Of a stretch of DNA of 64,000 nt, positions 18,697 through 27,261 are shown piece by piece. The DNA is from Dermabacteraceae bacterium TAE3-ERU27 (GTDB lineage: Bacteria > Actinomycetota > Actinomycetes > Actinomycetales > Dermabacteraceae). The notes beneath the pieces are model-generated. The model worked only from the letters and a program-made list of their open reading frames with translations. It did no database searches and was not told where the DNA came from. Positions within the stretch are counted from its first letter, which is position 1. Every line of letters starts with the position of its first letter. A program made the position numbers and the translations under genes. The stretch covers positions 1 through 64,000 of the forward strand of contig JAHUUL010000005.1 in NCBI GenBank assembly GCA_019218415.1. Reading direction: 5' to 3'.

Positions 18697-20481
18697 GTGG
18701 CGCACCTACTCGGGGCACACGAAGTCCACCTAGCACACCCGAACCGGGTGCTGCTCGATTCGGTCACGCTCGGCGTAAACGAGGGCGATCGGATCGGCGT
18801 CGTCGGCCGTAACGGCGACGGCAAATCCACCCTGCTACGCATCTTGGCTGGCGTACAGCAGCCCGACAGCGGCCGGGTCACGGTGCGCGGTGGCGTGCGC
18901 GTGGGCATGCTGCGCCAGGAAGATACGGCGGAACCCAGTGTAAGCATCAAACGCGCCGTGGTTGGGGACGTTCCCGACCACGTCTGGGCCTCGAACCCCC
19001 TGGTGCGCGACGTGCTAGAGGGGCTGCTCGGGGACCTCGACCTCGAAGCGGAGCTGGCGTCCCTCTCGGGCGGGCAGCTACGCCGCGTGCATCTGGCGGC
19101 GCTACTCGCGGGCGATGACGATGTGCTTTTCCTGGACGAGCCGACGAACCACCTAGACATGGAGGGCATCGCCTGGCTCGCCGCCCACCTGAAGAAGCGC
19201 TGGCCCGCTAACGCGGGCGGCCTGGTGGTGGTCACCCACGACCGCTGGTTCCTGGACGAGGTATGCACGGATACGTGGGAAGTACACGATGGCATCGTGG
19301 AGCCTTTCGAGGGCGGTTACGCCGCCTACGTGCTGCAGCGGGTAGAGCGGGACCGCCAGGCCGCGGCGAGCGAGGCGAAGCGGCAAAACCTAATGCGCAA
19401 GGAATTAGCCTGGCTGCGTCGAGGCGCGCCCGCGCGCACCTCGAAGCCAAAGTTTCGCATCGACGCCGCCAACGCGCTGATCGCGAACGAACCGCCGGTG
19501 CGCGACACCGTGGAGCTGACCAAGCTCGCCACCAGCCGACTCGGCCGTGACGTGGTGGACTTCAAGGCGGTCAGCAAAAGCTACGACCGCCCGGTTTTGC
19601 AGGATGTGGAAATTTCTATCGGTCCCGGCCAGCGGATCGGGATACTCGGCCAAAACGGTGCCGGAAAGTCCACTTTCCTGAAACTGGTGACGGGCGAGGA
19701 ACAGCCCACCGAGGGCCGCGTGAAGCGCGGCAAAACCGTGCAGATCAGTTCGCTTAGCCAGCGCTTGGAGGGCCTGGAGCCGTATCTGGGCCGCAAGCTA
19801 CGCGACGTGATAGCCGATTACCGCACCAGTTACAGCGCGGGCAAGGACGAGCTGACGCCGGGGCAGCTACTGGAGCGCCTGGGATTCACCAGCGCTCACC
19901 TGTCGGCGCCCGTCGCGGAGCTTTCGGGAGGCCAAAAGCGCCGCCTGGAACTGCTGCTCACCCTGCTTGACGAGCCGAACGTGCTGATCCTGGACGAACC
20001 GACCAACGACATGGATACCGACATGCTGGCCGCCGTCGAGGACCTGCTCGACACCTGGCCCGGCACCCTACTGGTGGTCTCCCACGATCGTTACCTGACC
20101 GAGCGCGTCACCGACGATCAGTACGCCGTCATCGACGGCAGACTGCGCCATCTGCCGGGAGGCGTAGATGAATACCTGCGGCTGCGCGCGAAACAGGACG
20201 AAGCAGCCCAGGTAAAACCGGCCGCGGCAACCTCCGCAGCGGGCGATCCCGGGGGCCTCAGCGGGGCCCAGCGCCGCAACGCGGAAAAGGAACTGTCCGC
20301 CGCCGAACGCCGCATGGAGAAGCTGTCGGCGCAGATCGAAAAAGCAAACACCGCCATGGCCGACATCGACCCGTCGGATTTCACCGCACTGCAGCAGGCG
20401 GCGGCGAAAGTACGCGAGATGGAAGACGAAGTGGCCTCCCTGGAGGAACGCTGGCTGGAGCTGTCGGAACAGCTCGGCTAA
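18697..20481 (+). CDS. ABC-F family ATPase (Uup-like)
   Basis: Soluble tandem ATPase without membrane spans, expected to act on ribosomes. The 594-aa protein has two ABC domains: Walker A GVVGRNGDGKST (about 33-44), signature LSGGQLRR, Walker B DVLFLDEPTNHLD; then Walker A GILGQNGAGKST, signature LSGGQKRR, Walker B VLILDEPTNDMD. A C-terminal coiled coil (ERRMEKLSAQIEKANTAM, then REMEDEVASLEERWLELSEQL) resembles the Uup C-terminal domain. The GTG start at 18697 has AAGGAG upstream. Whether it gives antibiotic protection or housekeeping function cannot be told from sequence. It converges on the sugar transporter genes. Confidence 0.93.
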   Translation: MAHLLGAHEVHLAHPNRVLLDSVTLGVNEGDRIGVVGRNGDGKSTLLRILAGVQQPDSGRVTVRGGVRVGMLRQEDTAEPSVSIKRAVVGDVPDHVWASNPLVRDVLEGLLGDLDLEAELASLSGGQLRRVHLAALLAGDDDVLFLDEPTNHLDMEGIAWLAAHLKKRWPANAGGLVVVTHDRWFLDEVCTDTWEVHDGIVEPFEGGYAAYVLQRVERDRQAAASEAKRQNLMRKELAWLRRGAPARTSKPKFRIDAANALIANEPPVRDTVELTKLATSRLGRDVVDFKAVSKSYDRPVLQDVEISIGPGQRIGILGQNGAGKSTFLKLVTGEEQPTEGRVKRGKTVQISSLSQRLEGLEPYLGRKLRDVIADYRTSYSAGKDELTPGQLLERLGFTSAHLSAPVAELSGGQKRRLELLLTLLDEPNVLILDEPTNDMDTDMLAAVEDLLDTWPGTLLVVSHDRYLTERVTDDQYAVIDGRLRHLPGGVDEYLRLRAKQDEAAQVKPAAATSAAGDPGGLSGAQRRNAEKELSAAERRMEKLSAQIEKANTAMADIDPSDFTALQQAAAKVREMEDEVASLEERWLELSEQLG

Positions 20482-20502
20482 GCACTCCCCCAGCGGGCAA
20501 AC

Positions 20503-20556
20503 AAAAGGCCGGGGTAGTCGCTCTCCACATTTGGGAGGCGGCCGCCCCGGCCTTTT
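20503..20556. terminator. Bidirectional terminator between ABC-F and permease genes
   Basis: AAAAGGCCGGGG (20503-20514) pairs perfectly with CCCCGGCCTTTT (20545-20556). A-run and T-run flank both sides, so it can stop transcripts from both convergent genes. Confidence 0.85.
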
Positions 20557-20565
20557 AGCTGGCGC

Positions 20566-21375
20566 CTATTTGACCGCGCCCGTCAGGCCTTCCGCGAAGG
20601 AACGCTGCAGGACCAGGAACACGATCATGGCCGGGAGGGACGAGACCAGTACGGCCAGCATCAGCATGCCGTAGTCGGTGACATAACCGGCGCTGAGGTT
20701 AGAGATCAGCATCGGCAGGGTCTGGTAGGCGTTATCTACCAAGATCACCTTGGGCCAGAGGAAGTTGTTCCAGGCGGTCATGAACGTAATCACCGCTGCC
20801 GCCGCGTAGGTCGATTTCATGGTGGGCAGGAAGATCGTGAAGAAGATCCTCAGCTCCCCAAGCCCGTCGATGCGAGCCGCCTCCAGGATCGAATGCGGGA
20901 ACGAACGCGCAGACTGCCTAAACAGCAGGATCAGGAACGGCGTGGAAATCGCCGGGGCGACCACCGCGAGGGTCGAGTTAACGAACCCGGCCTGCGAGAA
21001 CAGCTGGAACAGCGGGATCATCGTGGCCGCGAACGGAATCATCATCGCAAGCAGGAGGATCTTCATGACGAAGTCCTTGCGCTTGGAGTGGAATACCTCG
21101 AAGCCGTAACCGGCGATAGAACAGATGATGAGCGCGCCCACCGTGGTGGCGATGGCGTTTACCGCCGAATGGTAGAACGCCGCCCCCAGGTTCTGCGAAG
21201 CGAGCAGATTGTTCAGGTTCTCCATCAGGTGGCCGCCGGGAAGCAGCCGCGAGGAAAGCACGTCCTGGGAGGTGTTGGTGGCGGATACCGCCATGAAGTA
21301 AAGCGGGAAGATACTGAACGCCGCGAACACGGTAAGGATCGCGTACTGCGGCACCATGCGCATTCTGTTAGTCAC
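20566..21375 (-). CDS. Sugar ABC transporter permease (MalG/AraQ type)
   Basis: Inner-membrane subunit of a CUT1-type carbohydrate importer. The 269-aa protein has six predicted spans (first ILTVFAAFSIFPLYFMAV) and the EAA loop EAARIDGLGELRIFFTIFLPTMKS that contacts the ATPase. Length is normal. It overlaps the upstream permease gene by 8 nt. The substrate cannot be read from sequence. Together with the next permease and the binding protein it forms a complete importer except for the ATPase. Confidence 0.9.
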   Translation of the reverse strand: MTNRMRMVPQYAILTVFAAFSIFPLYFMAVSATNTSQDVLSSRLLPGGHLMENLNNLLASQNLGAAFYHSAVNAIATTVGALIICSIAGYGFEVFHSKRKDFVMKILLLAMMIPFAATMIPLFQLFSQAGFVNSTLAVVAPAISTPFLILLFRQSARSFPHSILEAARIDGLGELRIFFTIFLPTMKSTYAAAAVITFMTAWNNFLWPKVILVDNAYQTLPMLISNLSAGYVTDYGMLMLAVLVSSLPAMIVFLVLQRSFAEGLTGAVK

Positions 21376-22303
21376 GCTTATCGCCTACTTTCATCTGGAT
21401 CAGTGCCAGAACCGCCACCAGGATCAGGATTATGTAAGAGATCGCCGAGGCGTAGCCAAAGTTCGGATTGTTTTCGAACGAGACCTTGTACAGGTAGTGC
21501 GAGACCGACATCGAGGTGTAGGCCGGGCCGCCCTGGGTGAGGTTGAAGGATTCGTCGAACAGCTGCAGGGTGCCGTTGGTCGACATGATCGCGGTTAGCA
21601 GGATCATCGGCTTGAGCTGCGGCACGATCACGTACCAGAAGGTCTTGAAGCCGTTGGCGCCGTCGATCTTCGCCGCTTCGATGGTGGAAGAATCGATGTT
21701 CTGCAGCCCGGCCAGGAAGAAGATCATGTTGTAACCGGTCCAGCGCCAGAGCAGACCGAGGATCAGCACGAAGCGCGCGGTGCCGGTCTGTGCCAGCCAA
21801 CGCACTGGCTCGTCGATCAAGTGCATGTTCATCAGCACGTCGTTGATGAAGCCGTTATCGGCAAACAGCGTGCGAAACACCAGTGAGTAAGAAACCAGGG
21901 AGACTGCGCAGGGAAGGAAGATTGCCGTGCGCCAAAATCCCTTGAACTTGAGGCGCGGATTGTTCAGGATCACGGCCAGTACGATCGCGACCGTCAGCAT
22001 GATCGGCACCTGAATGATCAGGTAAATGAACGTGTTTCCTAGCGTGAGGTGGAACAGTTCATCGTCGATTAGGCGTTCGTAGTTGTACCAGAGCGGATCG
22101 GCAAAGTTCAGGTTGGCTCCGCGGCCGGTTTTAAGGGAGAGGAGCGCGGCCTGCAGCATCGGCCAAAAGCTCATTACGCAGATCAGTAGGGCCGCGGGGA
22201 TCAGGAACGCCCAGCCGGTCAGGCTGCGGCGGCGTTCCCCGGTCAGGCGATCGCGCATCCTCCCGCCCTCGGTGGGAGCACCCTTTACGGAAAGGGAAGT
22301 CAT
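21368..22303 (-). CDS. Sugar ABC transporter permease (MalF/UgpA type)
   Basis: Second permease of the CUT1 importer. The 311-aa protein has a basic N-terminus (GERRRSLTG), a first span at WAFLIPAALLICVMSFWPM and the EAA loop EAAKIDGANGFKTFWYVIVPQLKPM. I chose the ATG at 22303 with AAAGGA upstream; the open frame extends to 22366 across a GC-rich hairpin and is unlikely to be translated. It is the middle gene of binding protein - permease - permease. Confidence 0.9.
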   Translation of the reverse strand: MTSLSVKGAPTEGGRMRDRLTGERRRSLTGWAFLIPAALLICVMSFWPMLQAALLSLKTGRGANLNFADPLWYNYERLIDDELFHLTLGNTFIYLIIQVPIMLTVAIVLAVILNNPRLKFKGFWRTAIFLPCAVSLVSYSLVFRTLFADNGFINDVLMNMHLIDEPVRWLAQTGTARFVLILGLLWRWTGYNMIFFLAGLQNIDSSTIEAAKIDGANGFKTFWYVIVPQLKPMILLTAIMSTNGTLQLFDESFNLTQGGPAYTSMSVSHYLYKVSFENNPNFGYASAISYIILILVAVLALIQMKVGDKRD

Positions 22304-22333
22304 GAAAGGTTCCTTTGCTAGGGGATCGTACGA

Positions 22334-22358
22334 TTGGCCGGGGCAATGCCCCGGCCAA
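22334..22358 (-). terminator. Strong hairpin between binding-protein and permease genes
   Basis: TTGGCCGGGGC and GCCCCGGCCAA make a perfect 11-bp stem with loop ATT, and no T-run follows. Such hairpins after binding-protein genes commonly stabilise the upstream mRNA and lower permease expression; that role is inferred here. Confidence 0.6.
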
Positions 22359-22395
22359 CCACACACCGCATGTAGCTAGCGGGCAGCTCTGCCGC

Positions 22396-23700
22396 TTACT
22401 TCATTGCGAATTCGACGTTCTTCTGCGCCTCGTCCAGGGCCTGTGCGATCGGCGCGCCGTTGACGACCTTGGTGATGGCCGCGCTTACCGCGTCGCGGCC
22501 CTCGTAGAAGTAGACGCCGGTGTTGGTTGTGGGTACCTTCGTGCCGTACTCCACGACCTCCGAGTAGATCGGCTGGCCACCGAAGAACGGCTGCGGTTCC
22601 TCGTACACCTTCGACTTGCCCGCCGGCTCCCAGTTGGCGATTGCACCGGAGGTGGGCAGGATCGTGTCGTAGAACTCGGTCGAACCGGCGAAGGTTTCTC
22701 GCAGGAACTCCTCCGCCAGGCTCTTGTTCGCCTTCGAGCTGACGGCCCAGGAAGAACCACCGTTCGTGGTGTAGTTGGTAGCGCCGGGAACGCCGTTGAG
22801 CGAGGGCACGTTGGTGATGCGCCACTTGCCTTCCTGATCCTTCGCGGTCTGGATGGAGCCGACGATCCAGACGCCGTTCATCACGCCGGTGAGGTTGCCG
22901 GAAACGAAGCCGCCAACGTACTCATCCCAGGCGTTGACCTGAATCAGCACGCCTTCCTTAATCGCCTTCACGTAGGTTTCAATGGACTTCACCAGGGTTT
23001 CGTTACCCGCGATGGTGGGCTTACCCTCCTTGTCGAAGAGCGAGGCTCCGGCGGACTGCATCATCATCATGATGAGGTCGGAACTGGCGGCGTTGGCGGC
23101 AATCATCGGACGGCCGGTCTTTTCCTTCACGACCTTGCCCTTGGCAATGTAATCGTCCCAGGTGATGTCCGTGAAGTCTTCGATCTTGAAGCCTGCCTCT
23201 TCTAGGTAATCGACGCGCAGCGCGTTAATAGCGGTGCCCGAATCGAACGGCACGCCAAAGTGCTTGCCGTTCACCGTCGAGTAGTCTTCAACCGCCTTCG
23301 GGAACTGCCCGAAATCGACCTTGGAGCCTTCGAGGTCGCTGAACAGCTCGGGGTAGTTCGTGACGTTCTTCTGGAATGCGTTGTTCTGCATCAGGAAGAT
23401 GTCGGGAAGGCCGTCAAGCTGACCGGACTGTGCCATGGTGGTCAGCTTGGTCTGCACGTCGTCCCAGGCGATTTCGGAGATGTTGAGGGAGAAGTCGGGA
23501 TTCTTCTTCTTGAAGATCTTCTCGGCCTCTTTCAGGGCGTAGATGTTGAACTGCGGGTCCCAGGCCCAGACGGTCAGGGTATTTCCGGTGCGTTCCCCAC
23601 CGCCGGAGGAGCTGCCCCCGTTCGAGCCGCACGCCGTGGCAGACAGTGCGACCGTGCCTGCGAGGGCACCGAGCATGAGATTCCTGCGACTAACGATCAC
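22396..23700 (-). CDS. Extracellular sugar-binding lipoprotein of an ABC importer
   Basis: Captures a carbohydrate outside the membrane for the two permeases. The 434-aa protein starts MIVSRRNLMLGALAGTVALS and has the lipobox SATAC, with lipid-modified Cys at residue 24. The SRRNLM segment looks like a Tat signal. The mature protein begins with a Ser/Gly linker, then NTLTVWAWDPQFNIYALKEA, typical of family-1 solute-binding proteins. It is the first gene of the importer. No ABC ATPase or LacI regulator lies nearby, so a shared MsiK-type ATPase is likely (inference). Confidence 0.92.
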   Translation of the reverse strand: MIVSRRNLMLGALAGTVALSATACGSNGGSSSGGGERTGNTLTVWAWDPQFNIYALKEAEKIFKKKNPDFSLNISEIAWDDVQTKLTTMAQSGQLDGLPDIFLMQNNAFQKNVTNYPELFSDLEGSKVDFGQFPKAVEDYSTVNGKHFGVPFDSGTAINALRVDYLEEAGFKIEDFTDITWDDYIAKGKVVKEKTGRPMIAANAASSDLIMMMMQSAGASLFDKEGKPTIAGNETLVKSIETYVKAIKEGVLIQVNAWDEYVGGFVSGNLTGVMNGVWIVGSIQTAKDQEGKWRITNVPSLNGVPGATNYTTNGGSSWAVSSKANKSLAEEFLRETFAGSTEFYDTILPTSGAIANWEPAGKSKVYEEPQPFFGGQPIYSEVVEYGTKVPTTNTGVYFYEGRDAVSAAITKVVNGAPIAQALDEAQKNVEFAMK

Positions 23701-23867
23701 TGTTACTCCTTCGTAGGTGATTCACTCCACCGACCTGCTTCTGCGGAAGAGCTACCGAGAAACCATTACGGTATGTGAAGCGTAACACCGTTTAGGCATG
23801 AGTGACGAGGAAGGCGGCGATTAGTTTTCGCCGTTAACATACCCGGAAGGGTGCTAGGGGGAACGCC

Positions 23868-24785
23868 TCAGGCAAGCGGCCCCGCGACTCCCCCTTGCAC
23901 GGCGATCGCTGCTAGCCCCGCGGCGAAACAGAAGTCCGCCAGGCTATCCGCCGCCTCCCGGTCCGCGGCAAGCGCCATCACGGTGGGACCGGAGCCGGAA
24001 ACGAGTACGCCCAGGGCACCGCCTGCTCGCAGGGTCTCCAGCACCTCTCGCAGCGGTGGGTGCAGCGCCAGCGCGCTTTCTTGCAAGTCGTTGCGCAGCA
24101 GTTCCCCCACCCTGTACGGGTCACCCTCCGCAATGGCCGACAGCAGCCCCTGCGCTACCTGCGGCGCGCGAGTTCCGGTGCCTTCCGGCAGCGCGGCATT
24201 TTCCGACATGGAATCGAAACGCCGATACACCTCGGGAGTAGACAGTTTGGCGGACGAGGGCACGATCACCCAGTGCAGTGGTTCCGCGGCGGACAGCGGC
24301 GCGAGCACGTCGCCGTAACGGGTGCCCAGCATGGTCTTACCGTGCAGACAAAACGGCACGTCGGCCCCTAGCTGCGCGGCAAGCAGGGTCAGTTCCTCGC
24401 CGCTTACCGACAGCCCCCAAAGCTTGTTCAGGGCGCATAGCGCGGCAGCCGCATCCGCCGAGCCGCCGCCCATCCCGCCCGCCACCGGAACGGTCTTGGC
24501 GATAGCGAGGCGAGCCCCGTAGGCCACCCCGCAGTGCTGCTGCAAAAGCCTGGCCGCGCGGCTAACCAGATTGCTTTCGTCGCAGGGAACGAGTTCGCTA
24601 TCACGCCCCGATACCGAAATTTCTAGCGTTCCCTCCGGCGCGGCAGAAGCCGTGACCGTTTCATAAAGCGATACGGCCTGAAACACCGTTTCCAGCGGAT
24701 GATAGCCGCGCTCGTCCACGGGCCCTACCCGCAGCGAGAGGTTCACTTTTCCGGGCGCACTGACCCTAACTTCGCGACTTTCCAT
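23868..24785 (-). CDS. ispE: 4-diphosphocytidyl-2-C-methyl-D-erythritol kinase
   Basis: ATP-dependent GHMP kinase of the MEP isoprenoid pathway, supplying precursors for menaquinone and undecaprenyl phosphate. The 305-aa protein opens VSAPGKVNLSLRVG with the catalytic Lys. It has the GHMP loop TVPVAGGMGGGSADAAAALCAL, the Asp of LGADVPFCLHG and LVSGSGPTVMAL near the C-terminus. It follows rsmA by 5 bp; tatD-rsmA-ispE is an operon, an order also found in M. tuberculosis. Confidence 0.95.
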   Translation of the reverse strand: MESREVRVSAPGKVNLSLRVGPVDERGYHPLETVFQAVSLYETVTASAAPEGTLEISVSGRDSELVPCDESNLVSRAARLLQQHCGVAYGARLAIAKTVPVAGGMGGGSADAAAALCALNKLWGLSVSGEELTLLAAQLGADVPFCLHGKTMLGTRYGDVLAPLSAAEPLHWVIVPSSAKLSTPEVYRRFDSMSENAALPEGTGTRAPQVAQGLLSAIAEGDPYRVGELLRNDLQESALALHPPLREVLETLRAGGALGVLVSGSGPTVMALAADREAADSLADFCFAAGLAAIAVQGGVAGPLA

Positions 24786-24790
24786 ACCCG

Positions 24791-25666
24791 TTAGCCAACC
24801 CGTTTACGGGCCTGCGTGCAAACCGCGACGAAATCGGCGATTGTCAGTGTCTCGCCGCGGCGCGACGGATCTATCCCGGCGGCTCGCAACAGCTCTTCAG
24901 CGCGCGCCGGGCTACCGGCCCATCCCGCCAGCGCGGCGCGCAGGGTCTTGCGGCGCTGCGCAAATGCCGCATCAACCGCGGCAAACACCTCTTCCCGGGA
25001 AACCCCCTCCGGATAGGGCTGCGCGCCGTCCTCCCAGCGGGTCAGGCGCACCAGTGCGGAGTCCACGTTCGGGACCGGCCAAAATACCTGGCGCGAAATC
25101 TTGCCCGCCTTTTCGCAGTTGCCAAACCAGGACGCCTTTACGCTGGGCGCGCCGTAGATACGCGATCCCGGCTCGGCCGCAAGCCTGTCGGCCACCTCCA
25201 TCTGCACCATGACGAGCACCTTTTTGAGCTGCAGGAAGCGCCCCAGCAGCGTGAGCACGATGGGCGTAGCCACGTTGTAGGGCAGGTTCGCTACCAGCGC
25301 GGTGGGTTGGCGCCCGTCGGGCAGCGCGGGCAGCTCGGTCACCTGCAGCGCATCCGCGTGCATCACGCTGAGCCTGCCCTCGGTGATCCCGCGTTCTGCG
25401 GCGGTCTGCGGCAGCAGCGGTGCTAGCACCGGATCGAGTTCAATCGCGGCCACGTCGGCTCCCGCAGCAAGCAGCCCGAAGGTAAGCGAGCCGAGGCCGG
25501 GGCCGACCTCCAGCACCACATCACCCTCCGCAACGCCGGCCTTCGCGACGATGGAACGCACAGTGTTCCCATCGAGCAGGAAGTTCTGCCCCAGCTTCTT
25601 GGTGGGGCTAACCCCGGCCTTTTCGGCGAGCGCGCGGATGTCTACCGCGCTGAGCAGATCAGACAC
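24791..25666 (-). CDS. rsmA: 16S rRNA (A1518/A1519) dimethyltransferase
   Basis: Dimethylates two adenines in helix 45 of 16S rRNA late in 30S assembly; its loss gives kasugamycin resistance. The 291-aa protein has [18 protein letters not shown], the SAM motif [22 protein letters not shown] and the catalytic [12 protein letters not shown] chose the GTG at 25666, which overlaps the tatD stop by 8 nt with GAGGTG upstream. The frame extends to 25714 inside tatD without family similarity. Confidence 0.94.
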   Translation of the reverse strand: MSDLLSAVDIRALAEKAGVSPTKKLGQNFLLDGNTVRSIVAKAGVAEGDVVLEVGPGLGSLTFGLLAAGADVAAIELDPVLAPLLPQTAAERGITEGRLSVMHADALQVTELPALPDGRQPTALVANLPYNVATPIVLTLLGRFLQLKKVLVMVQMEVADRLAAEPGSRIYGAPSVKASWFGNCEKAGKISRQVFWPVPNVDSALVRLTRWEDGAQPYPEGVSREEVFAAVDAAFAQRRKTLRAALAGWAGSPARAEELLRAAGIDPSRRGETLTIADFVAVCTQARKRVG

Positions 25667-26522
25667 CGTACACCTCGCGAGTGTTTTCGCGTACCGCCGC
25701 GCAGGCCTGTTCAAGGCTGACCTCTTTCAGCTCCGCGATCAGGCGCATGGTGTGCGGGATCAGGTAGGAGGCGTTCACCTTGCCCCGGTACGGCACCGGG
25801 GTCATGAAAGGGGCGTCGGTCTCGACCAGGATCCTGTTTAACGGTGCGGCGATAACCGCCTCGCGCAGGTCCGGGGCGTTCTTGAAGGTGATGTTGCCGG
25901 AGAAGGACATGTAGTAGCCCTTTTCAGCGCATTCGCGGGCCATTTCGCCGTCGCCGGAGAAGCAGTGGAAGACGGTCTTTTCCGGGGCGCCGACCTCTAC
26001 CAGGAGGTCGAGCACGTCTCGGTGCGCATCGCGATCGTGTATCTGCATGGGCAGGTCGCGTTTCTTGGCGAATTCGATGTGGGCGCGGAACGAGTCGAAC
26101 TGGGCCTGCCGTGCCACATCGTCCTTGCGGCTGGTACGGAACCAGTCGAGCCCGGTTTCTCCGACCGCGACCATGCCGGGGGTGTCCAGCAGTTTGTCTA
26201 TCAGGGCGAGGGCCTCGTCTAGCGCAGCTTGCCCGCCCTCGCGGGCGATCTCTGCCGCATCGTTGGGATGGATCGCCACGGCGCCGCTGATGCCTTCGTG
26301 TTCGCGAATGGCCCGGGCGGTCCAGCGCGCCGAATCTAGCGAGCAGCCGACGGTGATGATGTGTTCGACACCGACCTCGCGCGCGGCCGCGACCTGATCG
26401 GCTACGGATAGCGCGCGGCCGCCGTCGCGGTCACCGAAGTCCAAATGGCAGTGGTTGTCTACCACGGGCGTGGGCAGCGGCTGCGGCAGCGGCGGGAACT
26501 TGTCTGTACCGGGCTTACTCAT
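25659..26522 (-). CDS. tatD: TatD family metal-dependent DNase
   Basis: A 287-aa TIM-barrel hydrolase. Metal ligands are visible: [14 protein letters not shown] near the N-terminus, the bridging Glu in [11 protein letters not shown], His in [11 protein letters not shown], His in FHCFSGD and the C-terminal Asp in [17 protein letters not shown]. The family has 3-prime exonuclease activity. I start at MSKPGTDKF (26522). It heads the tatD-rsmA-ispE operon. In many actinobacteria an rpfB gene lies between tatD and rsmA; here they overlap directly. Confidence 0.92.
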   Translation of the reverse strand: MSKPGTDKFPPLPQPLPTPVVDNHCHLDFGDRDGGRALSVADQVAAAREVGVEHIITVGCSLDSARWTARAIREHEGISGAVAIHPNDAAEIAREGGQAALDEALALIDKLLDTPGMVAVGETGLDWFRTSRKDDVARQAQFDSFRAHIEFAKKRDLPMQIHDRDAHRDVLDLLVEVGAPEKTVFHCFSGDGEMARECAEKGYYMSFSGNITFKNAPDLREAVIAAPLNRILVETDAPFMTPVPYRGKVNASYLIPHTMRLIAELKEVSLEQACAAVRENTREVYGV

Positions 26523-26730
26523 AACCTTTATGGTAGGAGGTGCACGGAGCGCCGCGAGCGTTTTTCGCCCGCCGCCCACGCCCAAAAAGTGCGCGGTGTC
26601 GCATCTCACCGCCAGAGCATTCGCCTAGCGCCGCCGGGTGTGGTTGAATGGTGGTTCGTTGCGCGCCATTCCGCAGAAGTATGCGTTGAATGCGCACACC
26701 AGTAACTTTTCCACAACGAGGAGCTCTCTC

Positions 26731-26901
26731 ATGGCAGTGCCCAAGTTTAAGATGTCCCGGGCTCGCACCCGCATGCGTCGCTCGCAGTGGAAGGCCACCC
26801 CGGAGGGCCTCGTTGAGGTGACCGTTCGTGGCCGTACCGCTGCGGTTCCGCGTCGTCTCGTCAAGGCCTACCAGCGCGGCCTTCTCAAGATCGAGGACTA
26901 A
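26731..26901 (+). CDS. rpmF: 50S ribosomal protein L32
   Basis: A 56-aa basic ribosomal protein, [20 protein letters not shown] at the start. It lacks the CxxC pairs of zinc-binding L32, so it is the zinc-independent form. GAGGAG sits 9 nt before the ATG. A strong terminator follows, making it monocistronic. Confidence 0.95.
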   Translation: MAVPKFKMSRARTRMRRSQWKATPEGLVEVTVRGRTAAVPRRLVKAYQRGLLKIED

Positions 26902-26926
26902 GCGTATCCCTCTCGCCTAGCGCGAG

Positions 26927-26970
26927 AAACTAAAAGGGACTCACCCAAACGGGTGAGTCCCTTTTAGTTT
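26927..26970 (+). terminator. Strong terminator after rpmF
   Basis: A perfect 20-bp stem (AAACTAAAAGGGACTCACCC and its complement) with a 4-nt loop, ending CTTTTAGTTTTGG. It starts 26 bp past the rpmF stop and is symmetric enough to work in both directions. Confidence 0.9.
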
Positions 26971-27249
26971 TGGCTTCGCCTAAGCGTTCCCCGCACAGCG
27001 CAGCTTTTTCTCTGGAGATCGCGGCTCTCCCTGGGCATCGCCAGTTACTTCGGGTGTCGTTTAAGGCTCCCCGAGCACTTCCCCGCTAACGTCTGGGTGC
27101 ACTTTCGGTTGGGCCTTACGCTGGGGTGCACTTTCGGTGGGTTAAACCGCGTTTTAGTAACGCTTAGTGCACCTGACCGTTGCGGGGCGAGGATAAGCAG
27201 CAAAAAGTGCACCCAAACGTGTTCCGTTCAGCGGGCCAGTTTGTGCCGT
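26971..27249. other. Intergenic region between rpmF and rsmI
   Basis: No gene is supported. It contains the MITE-like element at 27095-27214 and one half of a 16-bp direct repeat whose other half is the 3-prime end of rsmI. Confidence 0.6.
27095..27214. repeat. MITE-like palindromic intergenic element
   Basis: A 120-bp stretch bounded by perfect 11-bp inverted ends, GGGTGCACTTT at 27095 and AAAGTGCACCC ending at 27214. A second copy of GGGTGCACTTTCGGT lies at 27124-27138 and an inverted AGTGCACC near 27166. GTGCAC therefore occurs four times in 116 bp (27097, 27126, 27167, 27207). There is no coding potential. It looks like a small non-autonomous or REP-type repeat. Confidence 0.55.
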
Positions 27250-27261
27250 TCAGCGGGCCAG
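27224..27261. repeat. 16-bp direct repeat at rsmI 3-prime end
   Basis: CCGTTCAGCGGGCCAG occurs at 27224-27239 and again at 27246-27261, separated by 6 bp. The second copy covers the last codons and stop of rsmI; the first is outside the gene next to the MITE-like element. Confidence 0.7.

Noticed and set aside
23701-23867. Possible sugar-operon operator upstream of the binding-protein gene
   Set aside because: A short CGGCG/CGCCG inverted repeat exists near 23815-23833, but no LacI-type palindrome or well-spaced promoter could be defended.
26731-26901. Zinc-regulated C-minus duplicate of L32
   Set aside because: The lack of Cys pairs is common in actinobacterial L32 and no Zur-like site or zinc genes are nearby, so it is reported simply as rpmF.
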